In this document: positions 8,072 through 14,372 of the stretch, piece after piece
Numbering within the stretch: the stretch's first letter is position 1
Layout: each line of letters opens with the position of its first letter
NCBI GenBank assembly: GCA_027365835.1
Contig: DAHXLU010000088.1
Location: 1 to 31,440, forward strand
DNA: 31,440 bases
From: JAJZMA01 sp021850405
GTDB taxonomy: Bacteria > Chloroflexota > Dormibacteria > Aeolococcales > Aeolococcaceae
Reading direction: 5' to 3'
Notes under the pieces: generated by a model
Seen by the model: the letters and a program-made list of their open reading frames with translations, nothing else
What the model was told of the DNA's origin: nothing
Database searches by the model: none
Made by a program: the position numbers and the translations under genes

Positions 8072-8409
8072 TATCAAGGGCACAGGCGGAAGGCATCGCG
8101 AGAGGCTATCTTGCTTCACGGAACGGCGTACGCGCATTCTCCCGGAAGGGCCAGACCAGGCCCAGCCTTGGACTGCTCCGGCCATGCCCACTGGGCTGGG
8201 CCGTGCTCGTCCGGTGTGGTCAAGCGGGTGACCTGAGCTATGGAGAGGCGCTTCACGTCATAGCTGCAGCAGATGGCAGCATTCTCCGTTTTCCACCTGC
8301 ACTGCCGCCTGCAAAACTGCTGGAAAACCTTGAGCGATACCGGAGCCGCGCGGTGTCGATCCCAGTTGTCAAATCTGCTTCCAAACCCGATTCAGGGCTT
8401 GGGCACTAA
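8068..8409 (+). CDS. YrhB/Imm35-like small protein, second of a tandem pair
   Basis: A 113-residue paralogue of the preceding protein. It starts at the ATG in the ATGA overlap and is preceded by AGGAAGGAG. Shared landmarks in the same order are the opening helix (ISRAQAEGIARGYL), the GWAVLV strand, a G-E-A-L-H-V-I-A-A-D turn, ILRFPPALP and NLERYRSRA. Outside these blocks the two sequences have diverged strongly. They may therefore have different partners rather than being a recent copy. It is the last gene of the kinase-led unit and is followed by a strong hairpin. The family assignment is tentative; the paralogy is seen directly. Confidence 0.55.
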   Translation: MISRAQAEGIARGYLASRNGVRAFSRKGQTRPSLGLLRPCPLGWAVLVRCGQAGDLSYGEALHVIAAADGSILRFPPALPPAKLLENLERYRSRAVSIPVVKSASKPDSGLGH

Positions 8410-8449
8410 CAGGCACCAGCTCTGGACCCCAGGGCCTAACATAACTCCC

Positions 8450-8481
8450 AGGAGGGAGCCGACAACGCTCTGCTCCCTCCT
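8450..8481 (+). terminator. Terminator-like hairpin after the kinase/YrhB unit
   Basis: AGGAGGGAGC (8450-8459) and GCTCCCTCCT (8472-8481) form a perfect 10-bp stem with a 12-base loop, 40 bases after the stop codon. No T-tract follows, so it is not a textbook intrinsic terminator. It may stabilise the 3' end or act with a factor. Confidence 0.5.
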
Positions 8482-8563
8482 ACCCCACCCCTACTGCGCC
8501 GACATCTGCTGACGTGCGGAAGCTGGCCAGCCCGGCTGTCGGCATATGCGACCCTGTAGGCGA

Positions 8564-8591
8564 TTGTGATTTTTCTGGTGTAGACTAGAAT
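8564..8591 (+). promoter_or_regulatory. Promoter with overlapping operator of the SufR-like regulator gene
   Basis: TTGTGA (8564-8569) and TAGAAT (8586-8591) are separated by 16 bases. Overlapping the -10 is the inverted repeat TTCTGG-N6-CTAGAA (8573-8590). This is a near match to the same 18-bp element found upstream of the DUF2249 and hemerythrin genes. Its position over the -10 fits repression, and being upstream of the regulator itself it fits autoregulation. Confidence 0.5.
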
Positions 8592-8627
8592 TTAACCAAA
8601 AAGCCAGCAAACCGGGTGTAGGGGGAG

Positions 8628-9302
8628 ATGGACACAACAGAGATCCAGCGTGAGGCGCGGGCACTGGGAGACCCAACCCGGCATCGCCTCTTCCGCTATA
8701 TAGCCAATGCAGGAAGGCCAGTAGGGGTAGCCGAGCTGACCACGTATGTGGGCCTCAACCACAATGCTGTGCGCCAGCACCTGGGTGTATTGAAAGAGGC
8801 GGAGTTGATAACCGAGGGGACCGAGATCCCCACCCGACCGGGGCGACCCTCACTGCTCTATCAACTACATCCCGAGGCTGCAGGGAAATGGGAAACAGCT
8901 GGACCGTATGCATGGCTTGCGGGACTGCTGGCCGAGGCCGTGAAACACAACTGGTCGCCCCGACAGGCAGGGAAGAACGAGGGCCTTCGCCGGGGGCTGA
9001 CACACAGGGCTGATGAGGATCCGGTGGATGCCATAGAACTGGAGCTGTTGCGCAACGGGTTTCGCCCCACCCGGAAACATCGTGGCAGCCAGACTGAGTT
9101 TGTTCTGGGGCGCTGCCCCTTTGTCGAGGTTGCCGCCACAAATCCAGAAGCCGTCTGCCAATTGCACCTCGGACTGGCAGAAGGGCTGGCCGAATCCCTT
9201 CAACACATAAAAGTAGATGGGCTAACGATCAGGAATGCACGCAAGGCAGGCTGCCGACTGGTAGTGGAGCATGTCGCAGAGGGAAGCCGAAAGACACGCT
9301 AA
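8628..9302 (+). CDS. SufR-like winged-helix transcriptional regulator with three C-terminal cysteines
   Basis: A 224-residue regulator of the COG2345 type. Residues 8-85 form a winged helix starting EARALGDPTRHRLFRYI. The recognition helix is around NHNAVRQHLGVL and the wing contains PTRPGRPSLLY. The C-terminal half carries three cysteines in family-typical places: C163 (LGRCPF), C177 (EAVCQLHLGL) and C209 (KAGC). In SufR, a member of this group, such cysteines bind an Fe-S cluster that controls DNA binding, and similar sensors respond to Fe-S status, oxidants or nitric oxide. Here that sensing is inference. The gene lies next to DUF2249, DUF59, hemerythrin and ferredoxin genes. Its promoter carries the inverted repeat shared by two of them. 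The start at 8628 directly follows AGGGGGAG. Confidence 0.8.
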   Translation: MDTTEIQREARALGDPTRHRLFRYIANAGRPVGVAELTTYVGLNHNAVRQHLGVLKEAELITEGTEIPTRPGRPSLLYQLHPEAAGKWETAGPYAWLAGLLAEAVKHNWSPRQAGKNEGLRRGLTHRADEDPVDAIELELLRNGFRPTRKHRGSQTEFVLGRCPFVEVAATNPEAVCQLHLGLAEGLAESLQHIKVDGLTIRNARKAGCRLVVEHVAEGSRKTR

Positions 9303-9380
9303 ACAGCTTCTTGCACAAAGAAACCAGCTGACGCAACGGGCTGTCCTCTCACCCATGCTAGCCAGCCTGGGCGCAGGCAA

Positions 9381-10724
9381 TCAGTGGGCAGGCTGCTCGC
9401 GCCTCCACCGTCTGAGCAACTTCATTGGTGTAAACGAGAGATTCACCCCGGCACTGATCCCAGTCGCAATAAAGAACCCACCGCCTATCGCAATCGCGGT
9501 CGCAAGGGAAAAGGCAAAGCCCAGGCACACCAATGCTGTACCAGAGGTTGCAAGCACGTAGCTTGCGGCAGCCCAGCGATGGCTGTAGAGGTCCGCAAAC
9601 ATGAGCGGAGCACCTCTTGCGTTTTTCCGGATGCCACGCCCGCGGAGGGTAGACCACACAATAAATGGCACGACCTTGTAGGCATGACCAAGGAGAGAGA
9701 TCAGTAACCAGCCGGAAAATGCAGTAACGGCTCCCGCAATAAGGGCAGGTTCGGCGTGGGGACTGCTGCCGGGAGCAAGCACGGCAGCAAGCGCAAGTAC
9801 TACCCCTGCCACCAGCCAGACAGCCGCCGTTACCACATACAACAGATGCAGGTCGGCACTGCGACGTCTATATACGATATGCATGGCGAGCGAAAAAAGA
9901 TGGGCAGCCAGCCCAATGGCAAGGCCCACAGCTCCGCACCAGGCAAGCCACGCTAAACCAAAAAGCAGCCCGGGCGAAAGGAGCAACACTCCTGCTGGAA
10001 CTGCAAGGACGGCAATCTGGCCAGCCCTGTGGCGACCAGGCACATGCGACAGAAGAAACATCGGCCACAGTTTCTCCGCCACGCTGATGTAGGTGAGCCC
10101 CAGCCATCCAAAGATACCTACAACTGCGTGGGCAAGGACAATTCGTCCGCTCAAGTCGAACCATTGCGCCTGACGGTCCATAACATAGACAACTCCGTAG
10201 CAGGCAGTAACTGCGAACCCCGCTATGGCAAACCGCAGGCCAACTACTGGAGTCCCCTTGCCCCGCTCTAAGAGTGCAGCTGAAACATTTACTACAAGCA
10301 GGATGACAGCCAGACCCGCAAATGCACCGCCTGCCTCCACAACCGGCTCTGTCCGGGTGATAAAGCCAAGCGGTAACAACCAGGCCCCCAAAAGCCAGAA
10401 AACAAAAGTGGCGCGCGATAACCGCACCGAGCGCAACGGCCGCTTGGTGATAACCGGGATGAACTGATGCAGTGCGCCCAGAACGCCCATCGAAAGGGTT
10501 GCGAGCATGGCAAAGTGGGCAGCCCCTACAACCCGCTCCTCTGTTGGATCCACGACGGCATAGGAGTGCGCGAGAATCAGTGCCACGCCGCACGCAACCA
10601 GTCCTATAGCCGAGGCAGCCAGGAAGCTAAGCGGTACGGAAGCAGGAGGAATGCCACCTGCGGTTGTGGTGACCCGACCCTTGTTCCCATCGAAATGGGC
10701 AATCACCCTGACCGGCTCAGCCAT
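9381..10724 (-). CDS. Polytopic membrane protein with conserved histidines, haem-copper oxidase subunit I / NnrS-like
   Basis: About 447 residues with roughly twelve hydrophobic helices and a short cytoplasmic N-terminus. Histidines occur within or at the ends of helices in segments such as AHFAMLATLSMGVLGALHQF, IVLAHAVVGIFGWLGL and LLGHAYKVVPFIVW, suggesting haem or metal ligands. The pattern recalls cbb3-type oxidase subunit I and NnrS-type proteins, both linked to nitric oxide or oxygen chemistry. No CuB-site signature can be confirmed, so an oxidase or reductase activity is not claimed. The ATG at 10724 is preferred because AGGGG lies nine bases upstream. The ATG at 10733 directly abuts that site. 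The gene is divergent from the DUF2249 gene across the shared operator and converges with the regulator gene, so it probably belongs to the same response. Confidence 0.6.
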   Translation of the reverse strand: MAEPVRVIAHFDGNKGRVTTTAGGIPPASVPLSFLAASAIGLVACGVALILAHSYAVVDPTEERVVGAAHFAMLATLSMGVLGALHQFIPVITKRPLRSVRLSRATFVFWLLGAWLLPLGFITRTEPVVEAGGAFAGLAVILLVVNVSAALLERGKGTPVVGLRFAIAGFAVTACYGVVYVMDRQAQWFDLSGRIVLAHAVVGIFGWLGLTYISVAEKLWPMFLLSHVPGRHRAGQIAVLAVPAGVLLLSPGLLFGLAWLAWCGAVGLAIGLAAHLFSLAMHIVYRRRSADLHLLYVVTAAVWLVAGVVLALAAVLAPGSSPHAEPALIAGAVTAFSGWLLISLLGHAYKVVPFIVWSTLRGRGIRKNARGAPLMFADLYSHRWAAASYVLATSGTALVCLGFAFSLATAIAIGGGFFIATGISAGVNLSFTPMKLLRRWRREQPAH

Positions 10725-10854
10725 CCGGGTCATCCCCTGGCAAAAGCCCGTTCCGGTACGACCTGGCAGCTCGCCAATTGCCGCGTATACAGCCCAGGAT
10801 CCGCATCGATTCTCTCCTCAGCAGCAGTGCCATCTGCCCTGGTTGATGGTATAA

Positions 10855-10872
10855 CTCTAGCAGATGCTAGAA
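10855..10872. promoter_or_regulatory. Operator-like inverted repeat between the membrane protein and DUF2249 genes
   Basis: CTCTAG-CAGATG-CTAGAA, whose inner 16 bases (TCTAGCA-GA-TGCTAGA, 10856-10871) are a perfect palindrome with a 2-base centre. On the plus strand the right arm overlaps TAGAAT (10868-10873), a likely -10 for the DUF2249 gene. TTGATG (10843-10848) stands 19 bases upstream of it. It is the best of the three related sites in the window and could control both divergent genes. Confidence 0.6.
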
Positions 10873-10916
10873 TAACCAAAGAGGATCGTTTGAATCCCTG
10901 CAGTAGGAGGTCCAGG

Positions 10917-11138
10917 ATGGCGACTGTTGATGCACGTTCCCTTATCAGGGCAGGTGAGGAGCCTTTTGACACAATCATGGCAGCCATCGCGCGCCTTGCC
11001 GACGGAGAGGAACTGATTGTACTGGCACCATTCGAACCTGTGCCGCTTGAAGGAGTGCTCTCCTCACAGGGGTTCTCCTACGATGCGGTCGATCTGGGTG
11101 GCGGCGACTGGCAGGTCACCTTCACAAGGCAGCAATGA
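10917..11138 (+). CDS. Stand-alone DUF2249 protein
   Basis: A 73-residue single-domain protein of the DUF2249 (TusA-like fold) family. It opens VDARSLIRAGEEPFDTIMAAI, followed by DGEELIVLAPFEPVPLEGVL and GFSYDAVDLGGGDWQVTF, the typical order of strands and helices. AGGAGG six bases upstream fixes the ATG at 10917, although the frame is open far upstream. DUF2249 domains are regularly found beside hemerythrin and nitric oxide stress genes; their biochemical role is not settled. The stop overlaps the next gene (DUF59) by ATGA, so the two are co-translated. A second DUF2249 domain is fused to the hemerythrin protein 1 kb downstream. Confidence 0.8.
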   Translation: MATVDARSLIRAGEEPFDTIMAAIARLADGEELIVLAPFEPVPLEGVLSSQGFSYDAVDLGGGDWQVTFTRQQ

Positions 11139-11518
11139 GAGGCAGGGAACGCCTGCCGGCCCCTTTGGTGGACAGCCAGCAATCATCCGGAAGAGAGGCG
11201 GCCAGTCTGCTACATATGGCCTGGGTCTGGACTGCGCTGGGCGGAGTATACGATCCAGAGTTGGGTCTCGACATCGTATCGCTTGGCCTTGTGTACAACG
11301 TCCGTGACGAAAGCGGCACGGTGGTCATCGAAATGACCCTCACCACCCCTGGCTGCCCAGCTGCGGAGACACTGCCGGAGATGGCCCGGACTGCAATAGC
11401 TGAAGCAGCAAGTACCCCCGTTGGTGTCGATATCCAGATCGTCTGGGACCCACCGTGGAGTCCGTCCATGATTGACGAGGAAGCTGCAGCCACCATGGGA
11501 TTCCACGTGCGGAGGTAG
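11135..11518 (+). CDS. DUF59 / MIP18 family Fe-S cluster assembly protein (SufT/PaaD-like)
   Basis: A 127-residue protein whose core from about residue 30 is a DUF59 domain. It contains VYDPELGLDIVSLGLVYNV, MTLTTPGCPAAETL with the conserved cysteine C74, and VWDPPWSPSMIDEEAAATMGF near the C-terminus. Proteins of this family help deliver or mature Fe-S clusters (SufT, Cia2, PaaD). The start overlaps the DUF2249 stop by ATGA. A later ATG at 11216 would remove about 27 poorly conserved residues and is an alternative. Co-translation with DUF2249 under the shared operator suggests Fe-S repair or delivery as the theme of the island. Confidence 0.85.
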   Translation: MRGRERLPAPLVDSQQSSGREAASLLHMAWVWTALGGVYDPELGLDIVSLGLVYNVRDESGTVVIEMTLTTPGCPAAETLPEMARTAIAEAASTPVGVDIQIVWDPPWSPSMIDEEAAATMGFHVRR

Positions 11519-11563
11519 GCGTATGGATGCCCTCTTGCCTTTCGCCCTCTGTCCGTCACTGCA

Positions 11564-11605
11564 CATGGCACTTCCTGCCAGAGCCAGGCAGTTGGCAGTG
11601 CCATG
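11564..11605 (+). promoter_or_regulatory. Hairpin that encloses the start codon of the DUF488 gene
   Basis: CATGGCACT (11564-11572) and AGTGCCATG (11597-11605) are perfect inverted repeats, and the right arm contains the ATG at 11603. Inside them CTGCC (11575-11579) can pair with GGCAG (11587-11591), giving a two-part stem. No purine-rich ribosome binding site is visible. Translation may therefore depend on opening this structure. Confidence 0.45.
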
Positions 11606-12004
11606 AACCATCCAGTCGATATAATCCGCGTCTACGAAGATCCCGGCCGCCAGGGTACCGAATATCGGGTCCTTGTCGACAGGCTGTGGCCGCGAGGGCG
11701 GACCAGGGAGTCCGTCGATTACGACGAGTGGCTAAAGGATGTGGCGCCAGGCACACAACTGCGGCAGTGGTTTGGCCACAACCCGGAACGGTTCCCTGAG
11801 TTTGCGTCCCGATATCAGGCTGAGCTATCCCTGCCCCCCGGCATCCTGAGTGTGCAGCGACTTTCAGAGTTGCACAGGGCGCGCCCCGTTGTCCTGTTGA
11901 CGGCAACCAGAGACATTGAACATTCGGGGGCGATAGTGCTCCGCAGCGCCATAACGCACACTAACCCGCTGGCAGATCCGGACGCCAGACATGGCTTGCG
12001 ATAG
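11603..12004 (+). CDS. DUF488 family protein (YeaO-like)
   Basis: A 133-residue protein of the DUF488 family. It has the conserved opening IIRVYEDP, YRVLVDRLWPRGRTRESV with a following D-x-W-L-K-D-V-A-P, the ELRxWF-like LRQWFGHNPERFPEF, and the C-terminal strand VVLLTATRDIEHSGA with a T-A-T-R-D turn. Such proteins are common in bacteria, often near stress or haem genes. Their activity is not established. The gene follows DUF59 by 84 bases, so it may be read with the DUF2249-DUF59 pair. The start codon sits in a perfect 9-bp inverted repeat and lacks a normal ribosome binding site. Confidence 0.85.
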   Translation: MNHPVDIIRVYEDPGRQGTEYRVLVDRLWPRGRTRESVDYDEWLKDVAPGTQLRQWFGHNPERFPEFASRYQAELSLPPGILSVQRLSELHRARPVVLLTATRDIEHSGAIVLRSAITHTNPLADPDARHGLR

Positions 12005-12035
12005 CTCCCACCTCCGGTCTGGAACAGATATGTTA

Positions 12036-12053
12036 TTCTAGCATTCACTAGAA
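12036..12053 (+). promoter_or_regulatory. Operator-like inverted repeat upstream of the hemerythrin-DUF2249 gene
   Basis: TTCTAG-CATTCA-CTAGAA, with perfect 6-bp arms, 57 bases upstream of the start at 12110. It has the same arms and spacing as the sites at 8573 and 10855. The flank GTTATTCTAGCAT is also shared with the minus-strand reading of the 10855 site. Confidence 0.55.
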
Positions 12054-12109
12054 CAACGGCACGACGACAAAAAGATGGAAAACGTGCCGGTCCAGACAAG
12101 GAGGGTCCC

Positions 12110-13075
12110 ATGAACACTGATCAGGCAGTCGAGGCGATACTTGCGCACCATAGGACCCTGGTCAGCAGGGTTGAGAGCCGTGTTGCAACGCTGGTAGACA
12201 GCGTCCCGACAGAAGGACACGCAGCACCCCTGGCAAGCCTGGTAGCGTACCTTGCGGAAGAAGTACTTCCCCACGCACTGGCCGAAGAACAAACCCTCTA
12301 CAGGGAAGCTGCCACCAGGCCTGGCCTGGGCATGACAGTGGCCGGACTGAGCACTGAGCACCAGCAACTCGCTGCCGCTATTGATCTCCTTGCAACTGCC
12401 CCCGACCGCCGGGAAGCCGTGAAATGGGCACACACGGTTGCCCAGCTTTTCGCATCGCATGTAACCAGGGAGAACGAACTTGTCCTCTCCTCACTGGCAG
12501 GTGACAGCACGGTGGACCTTCCAGCGATCCTGCGCGCAATGCAGACTCTTACCGAACCCCGCCCGGAGCAGTCAGCTCCAGCAGCAGACGTCACGGCAGC
12601 CCTCCTCGCCCTGTTGCTAAAGGGCACCACAGCTCTGGCAAGCGCTGGCAAGGGAGAAGCGGCCTGCACCCTGGCCGCTTCTGCATGGGCGACTCTACGG
12701 GCACCCCGGCCCGACCTGGCCCATCAAGTGACGAGGGAACTTCACCATCTTGTCAAACTGGCGAGCCAGCCAGGACCCCAGGATGTCAAACCAGACAGGG
12801 TACAGAACCCAGCCATGGAGCCCCAGCTGGATGTGCGCACCCTGGTACCTGCCCAGCGCCACGATTCAATCTTTGAAACCTACCGCGACCTTGATGCCGG
12901 CACCGGTTTTGTCCTGGTCAACGACCATGACCCCAAACCACTGCGCTATCAGTTCGAGGCAGAGCACCGTGGAGAATTTACGTGGGAATACCTGGAAGCC
13001 GGACCCAGGGTCTGGAAAGTCCGAATTGGACGAACGGTGCTACCATCCGGACGTACCGTTTCCGGCCCAGAGTAA
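12110..13075 (+). CDS. Hemerythrin-like protein with C-terminal DUF2249 domain
   Basis: A 321-residue protein. Residues 5-130 are a hemerythrin (HHE) four-helix domain with di-iron ligand candidates H13/H14, H55 and E59 (HALAE), H84 and H117 with E121 (HVTRE). Residues about 155-225 form an extra helical segment with one cysteine. Residues 238-308 are DUF2249 (LDVRTLVPAQRHDSIF, then LVNDHDPKPLRYQFEAE and FTWEYLEAGPRVWKVRIGR). Di-iron hemerythrin proteins such as YtfE/ScdA repair Fe-S clusters damaged by nitric oxide, and pairing with DUF2249 is a known architecture. A role in sensing or relieving nitrosative or oxidative damage is inferred. AAGGAGGG four bases before the ATG fixes the start, and the shared operator lies upstream. 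Confidence 0.85.
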   Translation: MNTDQAVEAILAHHRTLVSRVESRVATLVDSVPTEGHAAPLASLVAYLAEEVLPHALAEEQTLYREAATRPGLGMTVAGLSTEHQQLAAAIDLLATAPDRREAVKWAHTVAQLFASHVTRENELVLSSLAGDSTVDLPAILRAMQTLTEPRPEQSAPAADVTAALLALLLKGTTALASAGKGEAACTLAASAWATLRAPRPDLAHQVTRELHHLVKLASQPGPQDVKPDRVQNPAMEPQLDVRTLVPAQRHDSIFETYRDLDAGTGFVLVNDHDPKPLRYQFEAEHRGEFTWEYLEAGPRVWKVRIGRTVLPSGRTVSGPE

Positions 13076-13287
13076 AGAGCAATGACAGGGGTGCTGCAGG
13101 GATTTGCCCCGACCAGGTACCGCTGCACCGCGGATAGCTCCTGGCACGCTGACAATTTAACCAGTCCTGCTTGTCAACGGCGTCCTCTGCCAAACTCCCA
13201 GGATGGGAAGGCTGGAGCCTGGACATCCTGGACAGGCAGGAAACCAGGTACCGGGCCCAATGCGACATCGCAAGGTACGGCAAAGGG

Positions 13288-13593
13288 ATGACCTTTGTAA
13301 TCGGTGAGACCTGCATCGACGTAACAGACAAGGCATGCGTCGAGGTCTGTCCCGTAGACTGCATCATCGGAACCGAAACTGACCGGATGCTCTACATAAA
13401 TCCGGATGAATGTATTGACTGTGGTGCATGTGTGGATGTATGCCCAGTGGATGCCATCTATCCCGAAGAGGACCTGCCGCCATCGTGGTACCTGTTTGCA
13501 GGAATCAATGCTCTCTACTTCAAAGACCCTGCTGCTGCCCGGCGCATGGTAGACGGGATCAGCCCCAGACCTGCTGTTACTGGATCACGCTGA
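13288..13593 (+). CDS. fdxA: 7Fe ferredoxin (FdxA-type)
   Basis: A 101-residue ferredoxin with eight cysteines: C9, C17, C21, C25 and C42, C45, C48, C52. The first cluster motif is C-x7-C-x3-C-P-V-D-C, the pattern of [3Fe-4S][4Fe-4S] ferredoxins such as mycobacterial FdxA. The second is CIDCGACVDVCPVDAI. The conserved RMLYINPDEC lies between them. A C-terminal extension of about 40 residues is also usual in this group. The ATG at 13288 places the first motif at the normal distance; the frame is open further upstream without support. It probably supplies low-potential electrons. Its position after the hemerythrin gene suggests a link to the same response, though 212 bases separate them and no operator copy was seen there. 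Confidence 0.9.
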   Translation: MTFVIGETCIDVTDKACVEVCPVDCIIGTETDRMLYINPDECIDCGACVDVCPVDAIYPEEDLPPSWYLFAGINALYFKDPAAARRMVDGISPRPAVTGSR

Positions 13594-13768
13594 TGGGCAG
13601 GTCCAGCCCAACCAGCTGGAGCAACTTTGCATCTGGGTTACCACCGTCCGTCCGGAGGCTCACTCAAAGTAGTGTCGTGGCCCAACCGGCACTGACTACG
13701 TGCGCCCTTGGAACCAGACCAGAAAAGCCCAGCCTGGTGCCCGATCCTCACCACTTTCCGGGGCGGGA

Positions 13769-14221
13769 ATGCAGCAGCTGATCTGGTCGCTGGTCCTTTT
13801 TGTACACATCCTGGCGGCGGCGTTCTGGGTCGGTGGCCAGCTGATGCTGGTCGTGGTGGTCATGCCGCTGCTGCGCCGCTCTGCCAGCCCGGATGTCGTG
13901 CGCACTATGGCGCGTTCTGCCGGGAAGCGGTTCGCTACACTCACAAACTTTGGCATGCTGCCGACCCTGGCTGCAACCGGGGTCCTGCTCGCATGGCACG
14001 ATGGAGTCAGGCTGAACAATCTGGGAGACACTGCCTTTGGCCGGGTCCTCATGGTAAAGGCCGTGCTGGTTGTCATTGTTTTCAGCCTCGCCGGACTGCA
14101 CGGCATGCTTGCACGCCGATTTTCTCCCAAAGGGATTCGTGGACTGGCGATTGCAACGCTCGCGCTATCGGTGGTAATCCTTGGGCTGGCAGCGGCGCTG
14201 GCAATGCTGCCAAACCCTTAG
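13769..14221 (+). CDS. Small four-helix membrane protein, CopD-like
   Basis: A 150-residue integral membrane protein with four hydrophobic helices. It begins LIWSLVLFVHILAAAFWVGGQ, the helix with a histidine and W-x-G-G that marks CopD-domain and related haem- or copper-associated membrane proteins. A cytoplasmic R-x-x-x-R-F segment (AGKRFATLTNFGML) and a second histidine near LAGLHGML follow. The ATG at 13769 is preceded by GGGGCGGGA; the longer frame from 13700 has no such signal. It is 175 bases after the ferredoxin gene. Copper transport should not be assumed, because many single-domain members have no known role. It converges with the ABC exporter genes. Confidence 0.6.
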   Translation: MQQLIWSLVLFVHILAAAFWVGGQLMLVVVVMPLLRRSASPDVVRTMARSAGKRFATLTNFGMLPTLAATGVLLAWHDGVRLNNLGDTAFGRVLMVKAVLVVIVFSLAGLHGMLARRFSPKGIRGLAIATLALSVVILGLAAALAMLPNP

Positions 14222-14372
14222 GGCCCACCTGTACCCTGGCATGTCAGACCGTGCTCCGGCGGCCGTCGCAGCAGATGAGCCACTCGCTACGGGCAGGAGA
14301 TTCCCAGCCCTGGTTCTGCCTGGCCCATGCCCCTTTTGGGGGACTCTACTGTCGGCCCACCAGACAGCTTCC

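Noticed and set aside
10467..10916. Upstream part of the long plus-strand frame that ends with DUF2249
   Set aside because: It lies antisense to the membrane protein gene, has no domain, and a strong AGGAGG fixes the DUF2249 start at 10917.
14325..14345. Short CCCC-TTTT-GGGG hairpin between the CopD-like gene and the ABC genes
   Set aside because: Only four base pairs; too weak to call a terminator.
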